DNA of 64,000 nucleotides from Flectonema sp. DT1601. Its lineage: Eukaryota > Euglenozoa > Diplonemea > Diplonemida > Diplonemidae. The position numbers were made by a program, and so were the translations under genes. The stretch covers positions 372,001-436,000 of the forward strand of contig OZ025803.1 in assembly GCA_964019425.1 (NCBI GenBank). The letters are read 5' to 3'. Below, one piece after another: positions 31,701-44,200 of this stretch; within the stretch, counting starts at the first letter, position 1, and every line of letters starts with the position of its first letter. The notes beneath the pieces are model-generated. The model did not search any database. It was not told where the DNA came from and saw only the letters and a list, made by a program, of their open reading frames with translations.

Positions 31701-34700
31701 AGCTGGTCCTCCCATCAGATCTCCAACATTCGGTGATCTGCATGTGCAAGTGAAGTCTCCAGCAGAACTCACATCTTCATTAGCATCAGTACAATCCTGA
31801 CCACTTCCACAAGGTGAGGCGTCACACTCGTTGAGAATGCAAGTAGCCAGACCTCCAACTTTGCTTCCCACCCCAACCTGACAGGTGCAAATGAAATCCA
31901 TCTGACCCGCTGCAGTGCTGTCGGGATCGTTGCAAGTCTGACTTGTACCACAAGGATTGGCGGTGCACTCATCCATGTTACCCATCGAGCAGGTAGCAGG
32001 TCTTCCCGTCTCCATCACATTTTGGTTAGGAGCAAGGCAAGTACACGTGAAGTCTCCAGTCGATGCAGCAGACTGATTTGGATCATCGCATGTCTGACTG
32101 CCACACGGAGACGTTGCGCACTCGTCCTCAACACACGCAGCAACTGGTCCATCAACCATCTTCAAGTTTATGTCGTTGTCACAAATACATTCGAAGTCGT
32201 GCAGTGAGTTGGCAGCTTGATTCCCATCATTACAAGACTGCCCGCTTCCACAGTTGAATGTTGTGCATTCATCAGTCTCACAAGTTGCGAGTCCTCCAGT
32301 GGCTGTAATGCCGTTGGCACACGCACATGTGAAGTCGTTCAACGCAGAGAGCGAAGTGTCCGGATCTACACAGGTCTGCGTTCCGCAAGGCATCGCATCA
32401 CACTCATTCTTAGTACAAGTCGCAGGACCATCGACCCTTGTGAGAGACGTGTCTGACTTGCAAGTACAGACGAAGTCATGCAGATTGTTCGAAGCTGTAT
32501 TAGGATCGTTGCAATCTTGTTCATTAGTTGATCCACAAGGATTGGCATCACACTCGTTGGTGATGCAGGTCGTCACAGCACCTCCGGTTGCAACGACTCC
32601 ATTAGGGCAAGTGCAAGTGTAATCACCAATGGAGCCGAATGTCGGGCTTGGGTCATTGCAGGTCTGGCTCTGGGAAGCATCACATGGGTTGGCGTCACAC
32701 TCGTTCTTAGTGCAAGTAGCAGGACCGTCAACCTTCGTAAGAGTCGTGTCTGACTTGCAAGTACAGACGAAGTCATGAAGATTGTTCGAAGCAGTGTTGG
32801 GATCGTTGCAGTCTTGTTCACTAGTTGATCCACAAGGATTGGCATCACACTCGTTGTTGATGCAGGTCATCACAGCACCTCCGGTTGCAACGACTCCATT
32901 AGGGCAAGTGCAAGTGTAGTCACCAAGGGAGCCCAAAGTTGGGCTTGGGTCATTGCAAGTCTGGCTCTGGGAAACATCACATGGGTTGGCGTCACACTCG
33001 TTCTTAGTGCAAGTCGCAGGACCGTCAACCTTCGTAAGAGTCGTGTCTGACTTGCAAGTACAGACGAAGTCATGAAGATTGTTCGAAGCAGTGTTGGGAT
33101 CGTTGCAGTTCTGTTCACTAGTTGATCCACAAGGATTGGCATCACACTCGTTGTTGATGCAGGTCGTCACAGAACCTCCGGTAGCAACGACTCCATTAGG
33201 ACAAGTGCAAGTGTAGTCACCAATGGAGCCCAATGTTGGGCTTGGGTCATTGCAAGTTTGGGACTGGGAACCATCACATGGGTTGGCGTCACACTCGTTC
33301 TTAGCGCAAGTTGCTGGACCATCAACCTTTGTAAGAGTCGTGTCTGACTTGCAAGTACATACAAAGTCATGCAGACTGTTCGAAGCTGTGTTAGGATCGT
33401 TGCAGTCCTGTTCAAGACTTTTTTTCTTTTTTTTTTTCCCTGCACAAGGATTGGCATCACACTCGTTGGTGATGCAGGTCGTCACAGCACCTCCGGTAGC
33501 AACGACTCCATTAGGGCAAGTACAAGTATAGTCACCAAGGGAGGACAACGTTGGACTTGGGTCATTGCAAGTCTGGCTCTGGGAAGCATCACAAGGGTTA
33601 GCGTTACATTCATTCTTTGAACAGATCGCTGGACCATCAACTTGAGTGACTGAGGTATCTGACATACAAGTACAAATGAAGTCGTGAAGGGAATTAGCAG
33701 CTTCATTTGGATCGTTGCACGTTTGATCAGCACCACACGGATTAGCATCGCACTCTCTAGTTTCACATGTAGCCTGACCACCAGTTGATACAATTGAAGG
33801 GTACATATCACAAGTACAGGTATAGTCATTACTCGAAGTAGTATCAGGATCGTTACATGTCTGTCCAGTTCCACAAGGGCTGTTGTCACACTCGTTTGTT
33901 CCTGATGGAGGTGTTGAACATCCACTTGCAGTCTCACCGTATCTTCCGACATTGTCGTCGTAGCCGCCACCAATACCCGGAGGACCGTAGTTACCAGGGC
34001 TCTCATAGTTGCAAATCAGGAATACTGACAGTGATTTAGAGCTGCTTTTGTGACACAATCCGCATCCAATCTTCGTAGTCGTCTTCCAGACAACCTGAGT
34101 GAAATGACCAGTTTTTCCACTCGAAGTAGCAGTGCTGTAGTCCCAACATCCTTCTTCACTGCAGTATAATAAGCGAATGCCTTCTGCTGGATCCCAGTTG
34201 TGTACGTCATCCTTGCCTCCTACCTGTACTAGGTTCTCACCGAGTCTGCCACCCGAGTAAGTAGGTGGGTTGTTGTGTTCAAGCTTCAGGTTGTTGCATG
34301 TTTTCTTGAAACCTTTACTGCCAACAGAGTATTCAGCAATAGCAGTATCGTAAGTAACAGGACAGGCACCGTGTTTTGCACGAAACTCGTTGTGCTTCGC
34401 TACAACGCTGTCAATCTGCCACTGCGCGAGTTCGGAGAAGCAAGCAGACGTACGGCCAGTACATTTTCCGGTCTTTGGTGCTGGGGCTGGTGGTGCACCA
34501 GGGGGACACGTGCATGGACATTTCCCTCTGCAGTTGTTAAACGTAACCGCCGTCGCACATCCAAGTTGCTTGGCGATCAAGCTGCATGCTAAACCACCGT
34601 CACATGAATCTTGGCAAGCTGCGACACAAACATCTTGCATGGATCCGCAATTTTGTGCGCTGACAAAATTCGTAAATAGCAACGTTCCAATGAGGACGGA

Positions 34701-34718
34701 GAGCTGTAAGCACCTCAT
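28713..34718 (-). CDS. Gene D: CAP-EGF repeat transmembrane protein (3 exons)
   Basis: Exon 1 (34718-29460) starts at an ATG giving MRCLQLSVLIGTLLF, a signal peptide of the second subfamily. It encodes a Cys-rich leader, a CAP domain (about 97-245; His148, Glu161, His205 in GHFTQVVWK) and 30 EGF-like units (four and three doublets in the variable blocks). Exon 2 (29107-29042, 22 codons) and exon 3 (28952-28713, 79 codons plus stop) match gene C in stalk and membrane helix; the tail contains VSFQDF. The spliced product is 1854 aa. EGF unit 4 has a poly-Lys insertion (about 33413-33443), so four residues are replaced by AGKKKKKKSL without loss of frame. The upstream DNA contains both promoter types. 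The CAP domain is clearly diverged from A-C, but the EGF units are nearly identical. Confidence 0.85.
33413..33443 (-). other. In-frame poly(A)/poly-Lys insertion in gene D
   Basis: Where paralogues read GSTSEQDC, gene D reads AGKKKKKKSLEQDC, coded by an A-rich tract (plus-strand T-run broken by one C). The net gain is 18 bp, keeping the frame. It places six lysines between the second and third Cys of an EGF-like unit. Confidence 0.85.
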
Positions 34719-34830
34719 AGTTTGTTGTTTAACTGTTTATTATACAGAATAGTAATAATCTCTTATAAAAAACGTCGCTTAAGGTAAGGTTGTGCTACCC
34801 GCGAGGTAGAGGTACAGTTTGTGCATTTTC
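34719..34830 (-). promoter_or_regulatory. Type II promoter block of gene D
   Basis: Sequence immediately upstream of the ATG (plus strand AGTTTGTTGTTTAACTG, TAAAAAACGTCGCTTAAGG, GCTACCCGCGAGG) is almost identical before genes D, E and F and absent from A-C. It probably contains the core promoter and 5' UTR of this subfamily. Confidence 0.5.
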
Positions 34831-34898
34831 TTTAGTAAAATCTTCTTCACAACGTGTAACAGAACAATATTAAAAACTCAACTCCAACTGTTAGCAAG

Positions 34899-34974
34899 TA
34901 AGAAATATGAATACTCTTTTGAATGTATCATATCCACAAAGCGATGCGCGTGAAGGTACTGCTGTGAGAAGAAT
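34899..34974 (-). promoter_or_regulatory. Type I promoter block also upstream of gene D
   Basis: The block seen 122 bp before A-C lies here 181 bp upstream of the gene D ATG, beyond the type II block, with a few substitutions. Gene D therefore carries both modules. Confidence 0.45.
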
Positions 34975-35742
34975 AATTATGTCATTTAGCTTATATTGAC
35001 ATCATCTTTAGATTTTCCTTTCTTTGTTTCCTGAGCTTCGGGAGTTAGAGATTAGAATATTACTAATAGTGAAACAAGTACTTCTCAATGCTATTCCTCT
35101 CAATAGCAACAAAATTTATTTATTTTTGAAATCAGCACTTTCGAAATTAACACTTGTACATGGTAAGCTTACGGGATATCAGTCATTTGATACCACACAA
35201 CCGTAAAGAATCCCTCAGGCGTGAAGGGACGTTGTGACCATCGGTATTCGTATTAAGACACACTTGGCATAAGAGCAAGTGTTAAGGATGGTTGATAACA
35301 GCTATTTTCGCCAAGAGAGGAAACGCAAATCTTTTAAAGTGAGAGAGAGAAAAGAGGGGGGGATTAACTGTTCGATTTTGTAGGTTGGTAACAATAATTA
35401 TCAGTCGTTCGATTTTATAGTTTGGAATAATTATTATCAGTCAATCAAAAAAAAAAAAAAAAAAAAAAAAAAAAAGCAAAATTTCGTAGGACAACAAACA
35501 AGTTGGTTTCGGGCTAAATATATCCAATGTTACTGTATACTCTGTAACAGAGGACCCAATCCGTAGCCATATCCGAAGTAGGATGGATTGTTGAATTAGC
35601 ATCGACTGAACGATTAATCAAATCTCCGCCTAGCTTGTTAAACTATCGAAATAAAGAAAAAAAAAAAAAAATTAATAAAATTCAAATAGGATAAAAAACA
35701 AAACACACTGATAATACTAAAGCACTCGTAGAGCATTAAATA

Positions 35743-36304
35743 TTAACGCGAGGTTGGCAGCAGCCCCATTTTTTTTTTTTTTTTTTTTCTTTTGAATCGA
35801 ACCACACTGGATCCGACTAAATCTAGAAGACCTAACCTTCTCCAGAAATGAATTAGAAGTTGGTATTTATCCGAATTCAAGAAACAGTGTAACTCCAAGT
35901 CCCACGAGAGGTCGTAGACCTTGTCTATGTTATCAGTTACATTATAAACGTCTGAGATCAGATTTCTGACTACCTCCTTGCACTTTGCTTCAAGTGTAGA
36001 CAGTGGAATGAACGGACAAATATTTAACAAGGCGTTGTCGAAGGACCGCTCGACGTAACGGGAAACTGTCATGTAGAGGTCATTCAAGAGCGACATGAGA
36101 CAACAGATTTTCAGTAGCGAATTACTTGTGTAGATGTTGACCCATATCCTCATCCTGATCATTAAAAACCATCTGTGGGAAATGAATCTGAACAAAGATC
36201 TTAGTCTCTGGACATTTCGATAGTAAATAGTGACAATACGTATCTCTTTTATTACAAAAGAGGCAGTTAGATAAACTCTTTCTTGGTTGCTTCATAAACA
36301 ACAT
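35743..36304 (-). mobile_element. Possible non-LTR retroelement 3' fragment
   Basis: On the minus strand one frame (36304-36122) reads CLFCNKRDTYCHYLLSKCP, which resembles the C-x2-C-x7-H-x4-C finger found downstream of reverse transcriptase in LINE-like elements. A second, overlapping frame continues for 150 codons (36195-35743), so there is a frameshift. The minus-strand 3' end is a run of about 20 A near 35769-35790, as expected for a LINE tail. No target-site duplication was found. The 5' edge coincides with the start of the segmental duplication at about 36290. This is a tentative call. Confidence 0.35.
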
Positions 36305-36915
36305 TTGTTATAGATACAGTGACTAAAGGAAATGTTACTGTAGGCATACACTGAGAGGGGGGGATAACTCGATACTAATATTAAATGGAAAGCAACTTGA
36401 AACTGGCTAAAACGAAAATCAGCCAAACCTGGTTGCAATATAAACAAAATCAACATTTGGTATCGATAAAAATCCCATATGTGCTGTCGAACATGGGGAT
36501 TCGGGGGCCACGCACTACAGGTTGAGGGGGGAGAGAGAGAGAGAAAAAGAATGTCGGAAAAGATCAAAAAGGTAGAATTCATAATATCATAGGTATTGTT
36601 ATGATGTGATGCAGATTTTCGTGAATTTTATCATGTTCACGTTAGGTAGATGCAGGGCAGTAAATGATTCAATCAAAGACTTGTCTTCAACCGGAAGAAT
36701 CAATTCCAGCGCGTAACAGAACTCAAAAGAAACTTCAGATATTAATTATAAGTCATGGCACGGATTTATATTTTTATATAAATATTTGAGATTTTCGCTG
36801 TGGAGGGAGGTTCCAATAATTCCATTTTCGCTACTAAGTAAAAGATTTCTTTTTTTTTTTTCCCCTTCCCCCGCGAATTGTGTGAAGTTACTTTGAAGTG
36901 ACAATCAGTCACAGA

Positions 36916-36979
36916 TCAGACAGTACCACGTGTATATCTGTGAAGATATCTCCTCACTAACACACACAGTACTGTCTGA
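36916..36979. repeat. Inverted repeat, 11-bp arms, copy 1
   Basis: TCAGACAGTAC (36916-36926) and GTACTGTCTGA (36969-36979) are perfect inverted copies around a 42-nt loop that contains ATATCTGTGAAGATAT. The same structure is at 52998-53061. Confidence 0.6.
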
Positions 36980-38094
36980 AGAGTTTCTGTGTTGATATAT
37001 TACATAATCAGATCTGTGGAATTCAATCACAATCAGTACGCTGTCACTTTCAACAGGTCACTTCTAGTTAACTTCTGAGGGGAAAAAAACAAACTGCAAC
37101 TCAAAGTAAACGGCGCAAAAAGAATTGGCTTTATCAGAAAATAGTTATAACACAGTGAAACCGTGAGCCGACTTAAACTGCTGAAGCTAAAGGAGGTTTA
37201 CGTGTGCTGCCAACATTCTTTTTCGTTCTTACAATACTTGTTAAATGCAAAAAAAAAAAAAAAAAAAAATAACAACTTCTACTGAACAGCGAAAAGAAAT
37301 TTGCAACTTCTAGCGAACGGCGAAAAAAAAAAGTTTCAACTTCTGGTGAACGTTAAAAAAAAAAAAAAAAAAATCTCTCAAGCGAACAGCGAAAAAGAAT
37401 AATCACTCCCAGTGAACAGCAAAAAGGAAATCATCGTATATTAACATTATCAGGCACCCCCCCCCCCAATAGCGGAAATCTCTAATTATTTATATACAAC
37501 ACAAAAAAACCATCGAAGAGTATGATCGTGAATACTATCACATTCAGTCTACTAGAAGCTTCGATGCCGCCGCAAGTCTTTCATATCAATTAATTCATTA
37601 TCTCTTTAGGGATTCCGCTTTTTTTTTTTTTTTTTTTTTTTTTTTTGTTCCTTTTAACGACCTAATCCTTAAGTAAAAAAACAAACGGGAAAGGAAAGAA
37701 GGGGGACTTGGATAAATAAATCAAGGTTAACACGCGAGGGTGGGGGGGGGTGAAAAGATTTTCTTTTTTTTATCATACTTATTACATAACGAAAAATTAA
37801 AAAAAAAAATAGGTTTACTGCTTGAACCATACCTATATATAGAATGATATAAATATGGGGGAATAAATAATTACGTTGGTAATATTTATCATTATGAAAA
37901 AACAAAAAAACAAAACAAAAACCCCTGAACCGCACTTTATGAGACGCAGGGTCTATAACGACAGTGTGTATAATAAAATACATATTTAGGGAAGCAAAAA
38001 AAACATTACATAATTTCGCACTCAAAAACAACAGTTATAAGAATGCAAACTTACGTTACGGATTCATCACTAATTTGCGAACATTACTGTCGCA

Positions 38095-38112
38095 GAACAA
38101 ATTGAATTGTTC
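38095..38112 (-). promoter_or_regulatory. Conserved 3' UTR hairpin of gene E
   Basis: Perfect GAACAA/TTGTTC stem with a 6-nt loop, 93 nt downstream of the stop at 38206. Confidence 0.55.
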
Positions 38113-38205
38113 TCAGTGATTTGTTGATTTCACAGGTCTTCTGCAAAACAAATAAAATAAATGATTCTTGGTACGTGTACTTCAGCATTACATGGGTCAG
38201 GTTAC

Positions 38206-41200
38206 TCACACTGTAACTATCGGATTTAACTCGTGGCTTATTGAATAATTAGTCCTTTGGTCTGGGTAAAGCTCTGCTGCAAATTCCGACAAGGAAACAC
38301 TGTCCTTCTTCTTCCTCGCTACGAACAAGCCTGCGGCAACACCGACACACAGTAATGCAGCAATCCCAATCAGCAGCCACACCCACCAGTTGCTGCTGCT
38401 GTCTTTTTTACTTTCATTACCGCCTGCTCCACTCTGTTGGTATTTCATTTCAACGATATCAAAGAAGTCAAGGATAAGGTTACGTTAATTAATTGATCTA
38501 ACTTGTTAAAATAATAACATACCAGACTACTGTTCCCTGAATCTGATGGCACTACTGTACTTTGAACTGCATTAGTGTTTCCCTTATCCTGTTATATTTA
38601 TTCCTTAATACCTCTACTTCGATACTGAAATCTTCACACACACATTTGCAGTCAGAATGATTAACAAATTTCAACAAAATGCTAAAGTGACAACAAATCA
38701 GAAGTGGATCCAAGAAGCTCAACATGGAATCAGTAAATCTGAGTACTATAGAGTTAGAGACATTCATATCTCGTGTTAGATGAAAGTCAGGCAAATAAAG
38801 GAAATCATCAAACAAGAGTCCCAAACATTACTCTCTCACAGTAACACTGATAAGGTCAGTATTACTCTCTCACAGTAACACTGATAAGGTCAGTATTACT
38901 CTCTCACGGTAACACTGATAAGGTCAGTATTACTCTCTCACAGTAACACTGATAAGGTCAGTATTACTCTCTCACAGTAACACTGATAAGGTCAGTATTA
39001 CTCTCTCACAGCAACACTGATAAGGTCAGTATTACTCTCTCACAGCAACACTGATAAGGTCAGTATTACTCTCTCACAGTAACACTGATAAGGTCAGTAT
39101 TACTCTCTCACAGTAACACTGATAAGGTCAGTATTACTCTCTCACAGTAACACTGATAAGGTCAGTATTACTCTCTCACAGTAACACTGATAAGGTCAGT
39201 ATTACTCTCTCACAGTAACACTGATAAGGTCAGTATTACTCTCTCACAGCAACACTGATAAGGTCAGTATTACTCTCTCACAGTAACACTGATAAGGTCA
39301 GTATTACTCTCTCACAGTAACACTGATAAGGTCAGTATTACTCTCTCACAGTAACACTGATAAGGTCAGTATTACTCTCTCACAGTAACACTGATAAGGT
39401 CAGTATTACTCTCTCACAGTAACACTGATAAGGTCAGTATTACTCTCTCACAGTAACACTGATAAGGTCAGTATTACTCTCTCACAGTAACACTGATAAG
39501 GTCAGTATTACTCTCTCACAGCAACACTGATAAGGTCAGTATTACTCTCTCACAGTAACACTGATAAGGTCAGTATTACTCTCTCACAGCAACACTGATA
39601 AGGTCAGTATTACTCTCTCACAGTAACACTGATAAGGTCAGTATTACTCTCTCACAGTAACACTGATAAGGTCAGTATTACTCTCTCACAGTAACACTGA
39701 TAAGGTCAGTATTACTCTCTCACAGCAACACTGATAAGGTCAGTATTACTCTCTCACAGCAACACTGATAAGGTCAGTATTACTCTCTCACAGTAACACT
39801 GATAAGGTCAGTATTACTCTCTCACAGTAACACTGATAAGGTCAGTATTACTCTCTCACAGTAACACTGATAAGGTCAGTATTACTCTCTCACAGCAACA
39901 CTGATAAGGTCAGTATTACTCTCTCACAGTAACACTGATAAGGTCAGTATTACTCTCTCACAGTAACACTGATAAGGTCAGTATTACTCTCTCACAGTAA
40001 CACTGATAAGGTCAGTATTACTCTCTCACAGCAACACTGATAAGGTCAGTATTACTCTCTCACAGTAACACTGATAAGGTCAGTATTACTCTCTCACAGT
40101 AACACTGATAAGGTCAGTATTACTCTCTCACAGTAACACTGATAAGGTCAGTATTACTCTCTCACAGTAACACTGATAAGGTCAGTATTACTCTCTCACA
40201 GTAACACTGATAAGGTCAGTATTACTCTCTCACAGCAACACTGATAAGGTCAGTATTACTCTCTCACAGTAACACTGATAAGGTCAGTATTACTCTCTCA
40301 CAGCAACACTGATAAGGTCAGTATTACTCTCTCACAGCAACACTGATAAGGTCAGTATTACTCTCTCACAGTAACACTGATAAGGTCAGTATTACTCTCT
40401 CACAGTAACACTGATAAGGTCAGTATTACTCTCTCACAGTAACACTGATAAGGTCAGTATTACTCTCTCACAGCAACACTGATAAGGTCAGTATTACTCT
40501 CTCACAGTAACACTGATAAGGTCAGTATTACTCTCTCACAGTAACACTGATAAGGTCAGTATTACTCTCTCACAGTAACACTGATAAGGTCAGTATTACT
40601 CTCTCACAGCAACACTGATAAGGTCAGTATTACTCTCTCACAGTAACACTGATAAGGTCAGTATTACTCTCTCACAGTAACACTGATAAGGTCAGTATTA
40701 CTCTCTCACAGTAACACTGATAAGGTCAGTATTACTCTCTCACAGTAACACTGATAAGGTCAGTATTACTCTCTCACAGTAACACTGATAAGGTCAGTAT
40801 TACTCTCTCACAGCAACACTGATAAGGTCAGTATTACTCTCTCACAGTAACACTGATAAGGTCAGTATTACTCTCTCACAGCAACACTGATAAGGTCAGT
40901 ATTACTCTCTCACAGTAACACTGATAAGGTCAGTATTACTCTCTCACAGTAACACTGATAAGGTCAGTATTACTCTCTCACAGTAACACTGATAAGGTCA
41001 GTATTACTCTCTCACAGCAACACTGATAAGGTCAGTATTACTCTCTCACAGTAACACTGATAAGGTCAGTATTACTCTCTCACAGTAACACTGATAAGGT
41101 CAGTATTACTCTCTCACAGTAACACTGATAAGGTCAGTATTACTCTCTCACAGTAACACTGATAAGGTCAGTATTACTCTCTCACAGTAACACTGATAAG

Positions 41201-44200
41201 GTCAGTATTACTCTCTCACAGTAACACTGATAAGGTCAGTATTACTCTCTCACAGTAACACTGATAAGGTCAGTATTACTCTCTCACAGCAACACTGATA
41301 AGGTCAGTATTACTCTCTCACAGTAACACTGATAAGGTCAGTATTACTCTCTCACAGTAACACTGATAAGGTCAGTATTACTCTCTCACAGTAACACTGA
41401 TAAGGTCAGTATTACTCTCTCACAGTAACACTGATAAGGTCAGTATTACTCTCTCACAGCAACACTGATAAGGTCAGTATTACTCTCTCACAGTAACACT
41501 GATAAGGTCAGTATTACTCTCTCACAGCAACACTGATAAGGTCAGTATTACTCTCTCACAGTAACACTGATAAGGTCAGTATTACTCTCTCACAGTAACA
41601 CTGATAAGGTCAGTATTACTCTCTCACAGTAACACTGATAAGGTCAGTATTACTCTCTCACAGCAACACTGATAAGGTCAGTATTACTCTCTCACAGCAA
41701 CACTGATAAGGTCAGTATTACTCTCTCACAGTAACACTGATAAGGTCAGTATTACTCTCTCACAGTAACACTGATAAGGTCAGTATTACTCTCTCACAGC
41801 AACACTGATAAGGTCAGTATTACTCTCTCACAGTAACACTGATAAGGTCAGTATTACTCTCTCACAGTAACACTGATAAGGTCAGTATTACTCTCTCACA
41901 GTAACACTGATAAGGTCAGTATTACTCTCTCACAGCAACACTGATAAGGTCAGTATTACTCTCTCACAGTAACACTGATAAGGTCAGTATTACTCTCTCA
42001 CAGTAACACTGATAAGGTCAGTATTACTCTCTCACAGTAACACTGATAAGGTCAGTATTACTCTCTCACAGTAACACTGATAAGGTCAGTATTACTCTCT
42101 CACAGTAACACTGATAAGGTCAGTATTACTCTCTCACAGTAACACTGATAAGGTCAGTATTACTCTCTCACAGCAACACTGATAAGGTCAGTATTACTCT
42201 CTCACAGTAACACTGATAAGGTCAGTATTACTCTCTCACAGTAACACTGATAAGGTCAGTATTACTCTCTCACAGCAACACTGATAAGGTCAGTATTACT
42301 CTCTCACAGTAACACTGATAAGGTCAGTATTACTCTCTCACAGTAACACTGATAAGGTCAGTATTACTCTCTCACAGTAACACTGATAAGGTCAGTATTA
42401 CTCTCTCACAGCAACACTGATAAGGTCAGTATTACTCTCTCACAGTAACACTGATAAGGTCAGTATTACTCTCTCACAGTAACACTGATAAGGTCAGTAT
42501 TACTCTCTCACAGTAACACTGATAAGGTCAGTATTACTCTCTCACAGTAACACTGATAAGGTCAGTATTACTCTCTCACAGTAACACTGATAAGGTCAGT
42601 ATTACTCTCTCACAGTAACACTGATAAGGTCAGTATTACTCTCTCACAGCAACACTGATAAGGTCAGTATTACTCTCTCACAGTAACACTGATAAGGTCA
42701 GTATTACTCTCTCACAGTAACACTGATAAGGTCAGTATTACTCTCTCACAGTAACACTGATAAGGTCAGTATTACTCTCTCACAGCAACACTGATAAGGT
42801 CAGTATTACTCTCTCACAGTAACACTGATAAGGTCAGTATTACTCTCTCACAGTAACACTGATAAGGTCAGTATTACTCTCTCACAGTAACACTGATAAG
42901 GTCAGTATTACTCTCTCACAGTAACACTGATAAGGTCAGTATTACTCTCTCACAGTAACACTGATAAGGTCAGTATTACTCTCTCACAGCAACACTGATA
43001 AGGTCAGTATTACTCTCTCACAGTAACACTGATAAGGTCAGTATTACTCTCTCACAGTAACACTGATAAGGTCAGTATTACTCTCTCACAGTAACACTGA
43101 TAAGGTCAGTATTACTCTCTCACAGTAACACTGATAAGGTCAGTATTACTCTCTCACAGTAACACTGATAAGGTCAGTATTACTCTCTCACAGTAACACT
43201 GATAAGGTCAGTATTACTCTCTCACAGTAACACTGATAAGGTCAGTATTACTCTCTCACAGCAACACTGATAAGGTCAGTATTACTCTCTCACAGTAACA
43301 CTGATAAGGTCAGTATTACTCTCTCACAGTAACACTGATAAGGTCAGTATTACTCTCTCACAGCAACACTGATAAGGTCAGTATTACTCTCTCACAGTAA
43401 CACTGATAAGGTCAGTATTACTCTCTCACAGTAACACTGATAAGGTCAGTATTACTCTCTCACAGTAACACTGATAAGGTCAGTATTACTCTCTCACAGT
43501 AACACTGATAAGGTCAGTATTACTCTCTCACAGTAACACTGATAAGGTCAGTATTACTCTCTCACAGTAACACTGATAAGGTCAGTATTACTCTCTCACA
43601 GCAACACTGATAAGGTCAGTATTACTCTCTCACAGTAACACTGATAAGGTCAGTATTACTCTCTCACAGTAACACTGATAAGGTCAGTATTACTCTCTCA
43701 CAGCAACACTGATAAGGTCAGTATTACTCTCTCACAGTAACACTGATAAGGTCAGTATTACTCTCTCACAGTAACACTGATAAGGTCAGTATTACTCTCT
43801 CACAGCAACACTGATAAGGTCAGTATTACTCTCTCACAGTAACACTGATAAGGTCAGTATTACTCTCTCACAGTAACACTGATAAGGTCAGTATTACTCT
43901 CTCACAGTAACACTGATAAGGTCAGTATTACTCTCTCACAGTAACACTGATAAGGTCAGTATTACTCTCTCACAGTAACACTGATAAGGTCAGTATTACT
44001 CTCTCACAGCAACACTGATAAGGTCAGTATTACTCTCTCACAGCAACACTGATAAGGTCAGTATTACTCTCTCACAGTAACACTGATAAGGTCAGTATTA
44101 CTCTCTCACAGCAACACTGATAAGGTCAGTATTACTCTCTCACAGTAACACTGATAAGGTCAGTATTACTCTCTCACAGTAACACTGATAAGGTCAGTAT

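Larger units (their letters stand above)
34719..38205. other. Spacer between genes D and E
   Basis: This 3.5-kb spacer holds type II then type I promoter modules of gene D (34719-34974), a run of about 30 A (35446-35475), a retroelement-like fragment (35743-36304), a segment duplicated before gene F (36290-38205), several homopolymer tracts (for example 37619-37646) and the gene E 3' UTR hairpin. Confidence 0.55.
36290..38205. repeat. Segmental duplication, copy 1 (downstream of gene E)
   Basis: This region aligns in order with 52610-54344 downstream of gene F. Shared segments include ATAAACAACATT, GTCGGAAAAGATCAAAAAGGTAG, an inverted repeat (36916-36979), a C-run (37457-37466), CATCGAAGAGTATGATCGTG and the 3' UTR. 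It shows that gene plus spacer was duplicated as a unit. Differences are mostly homopolymer lengths and small indels. Confidence 0.75.

Noticed and set aside
35446-35475. Long A-run as a processed retrogene tail
   Set aside because: No gene-like sequence lies directly upstream of it; such runs are common throughout the spacers.
37669-38031. 120-codon minus-strand frame rich in Phe/Ile
   Set aside because: Homopolymer-driven; it lies in the duplicated spacer and is not kept open in the other copy at about 53.8-54.1 kb.
38552-38824. Minus-strand 90-codon frame (also about 61 codons at 22878 and 29153)
   Set aside because: It is the C/D-type intron 1 read through; near-identical copies lie between exon 1 and exon 2 of genes C and D.
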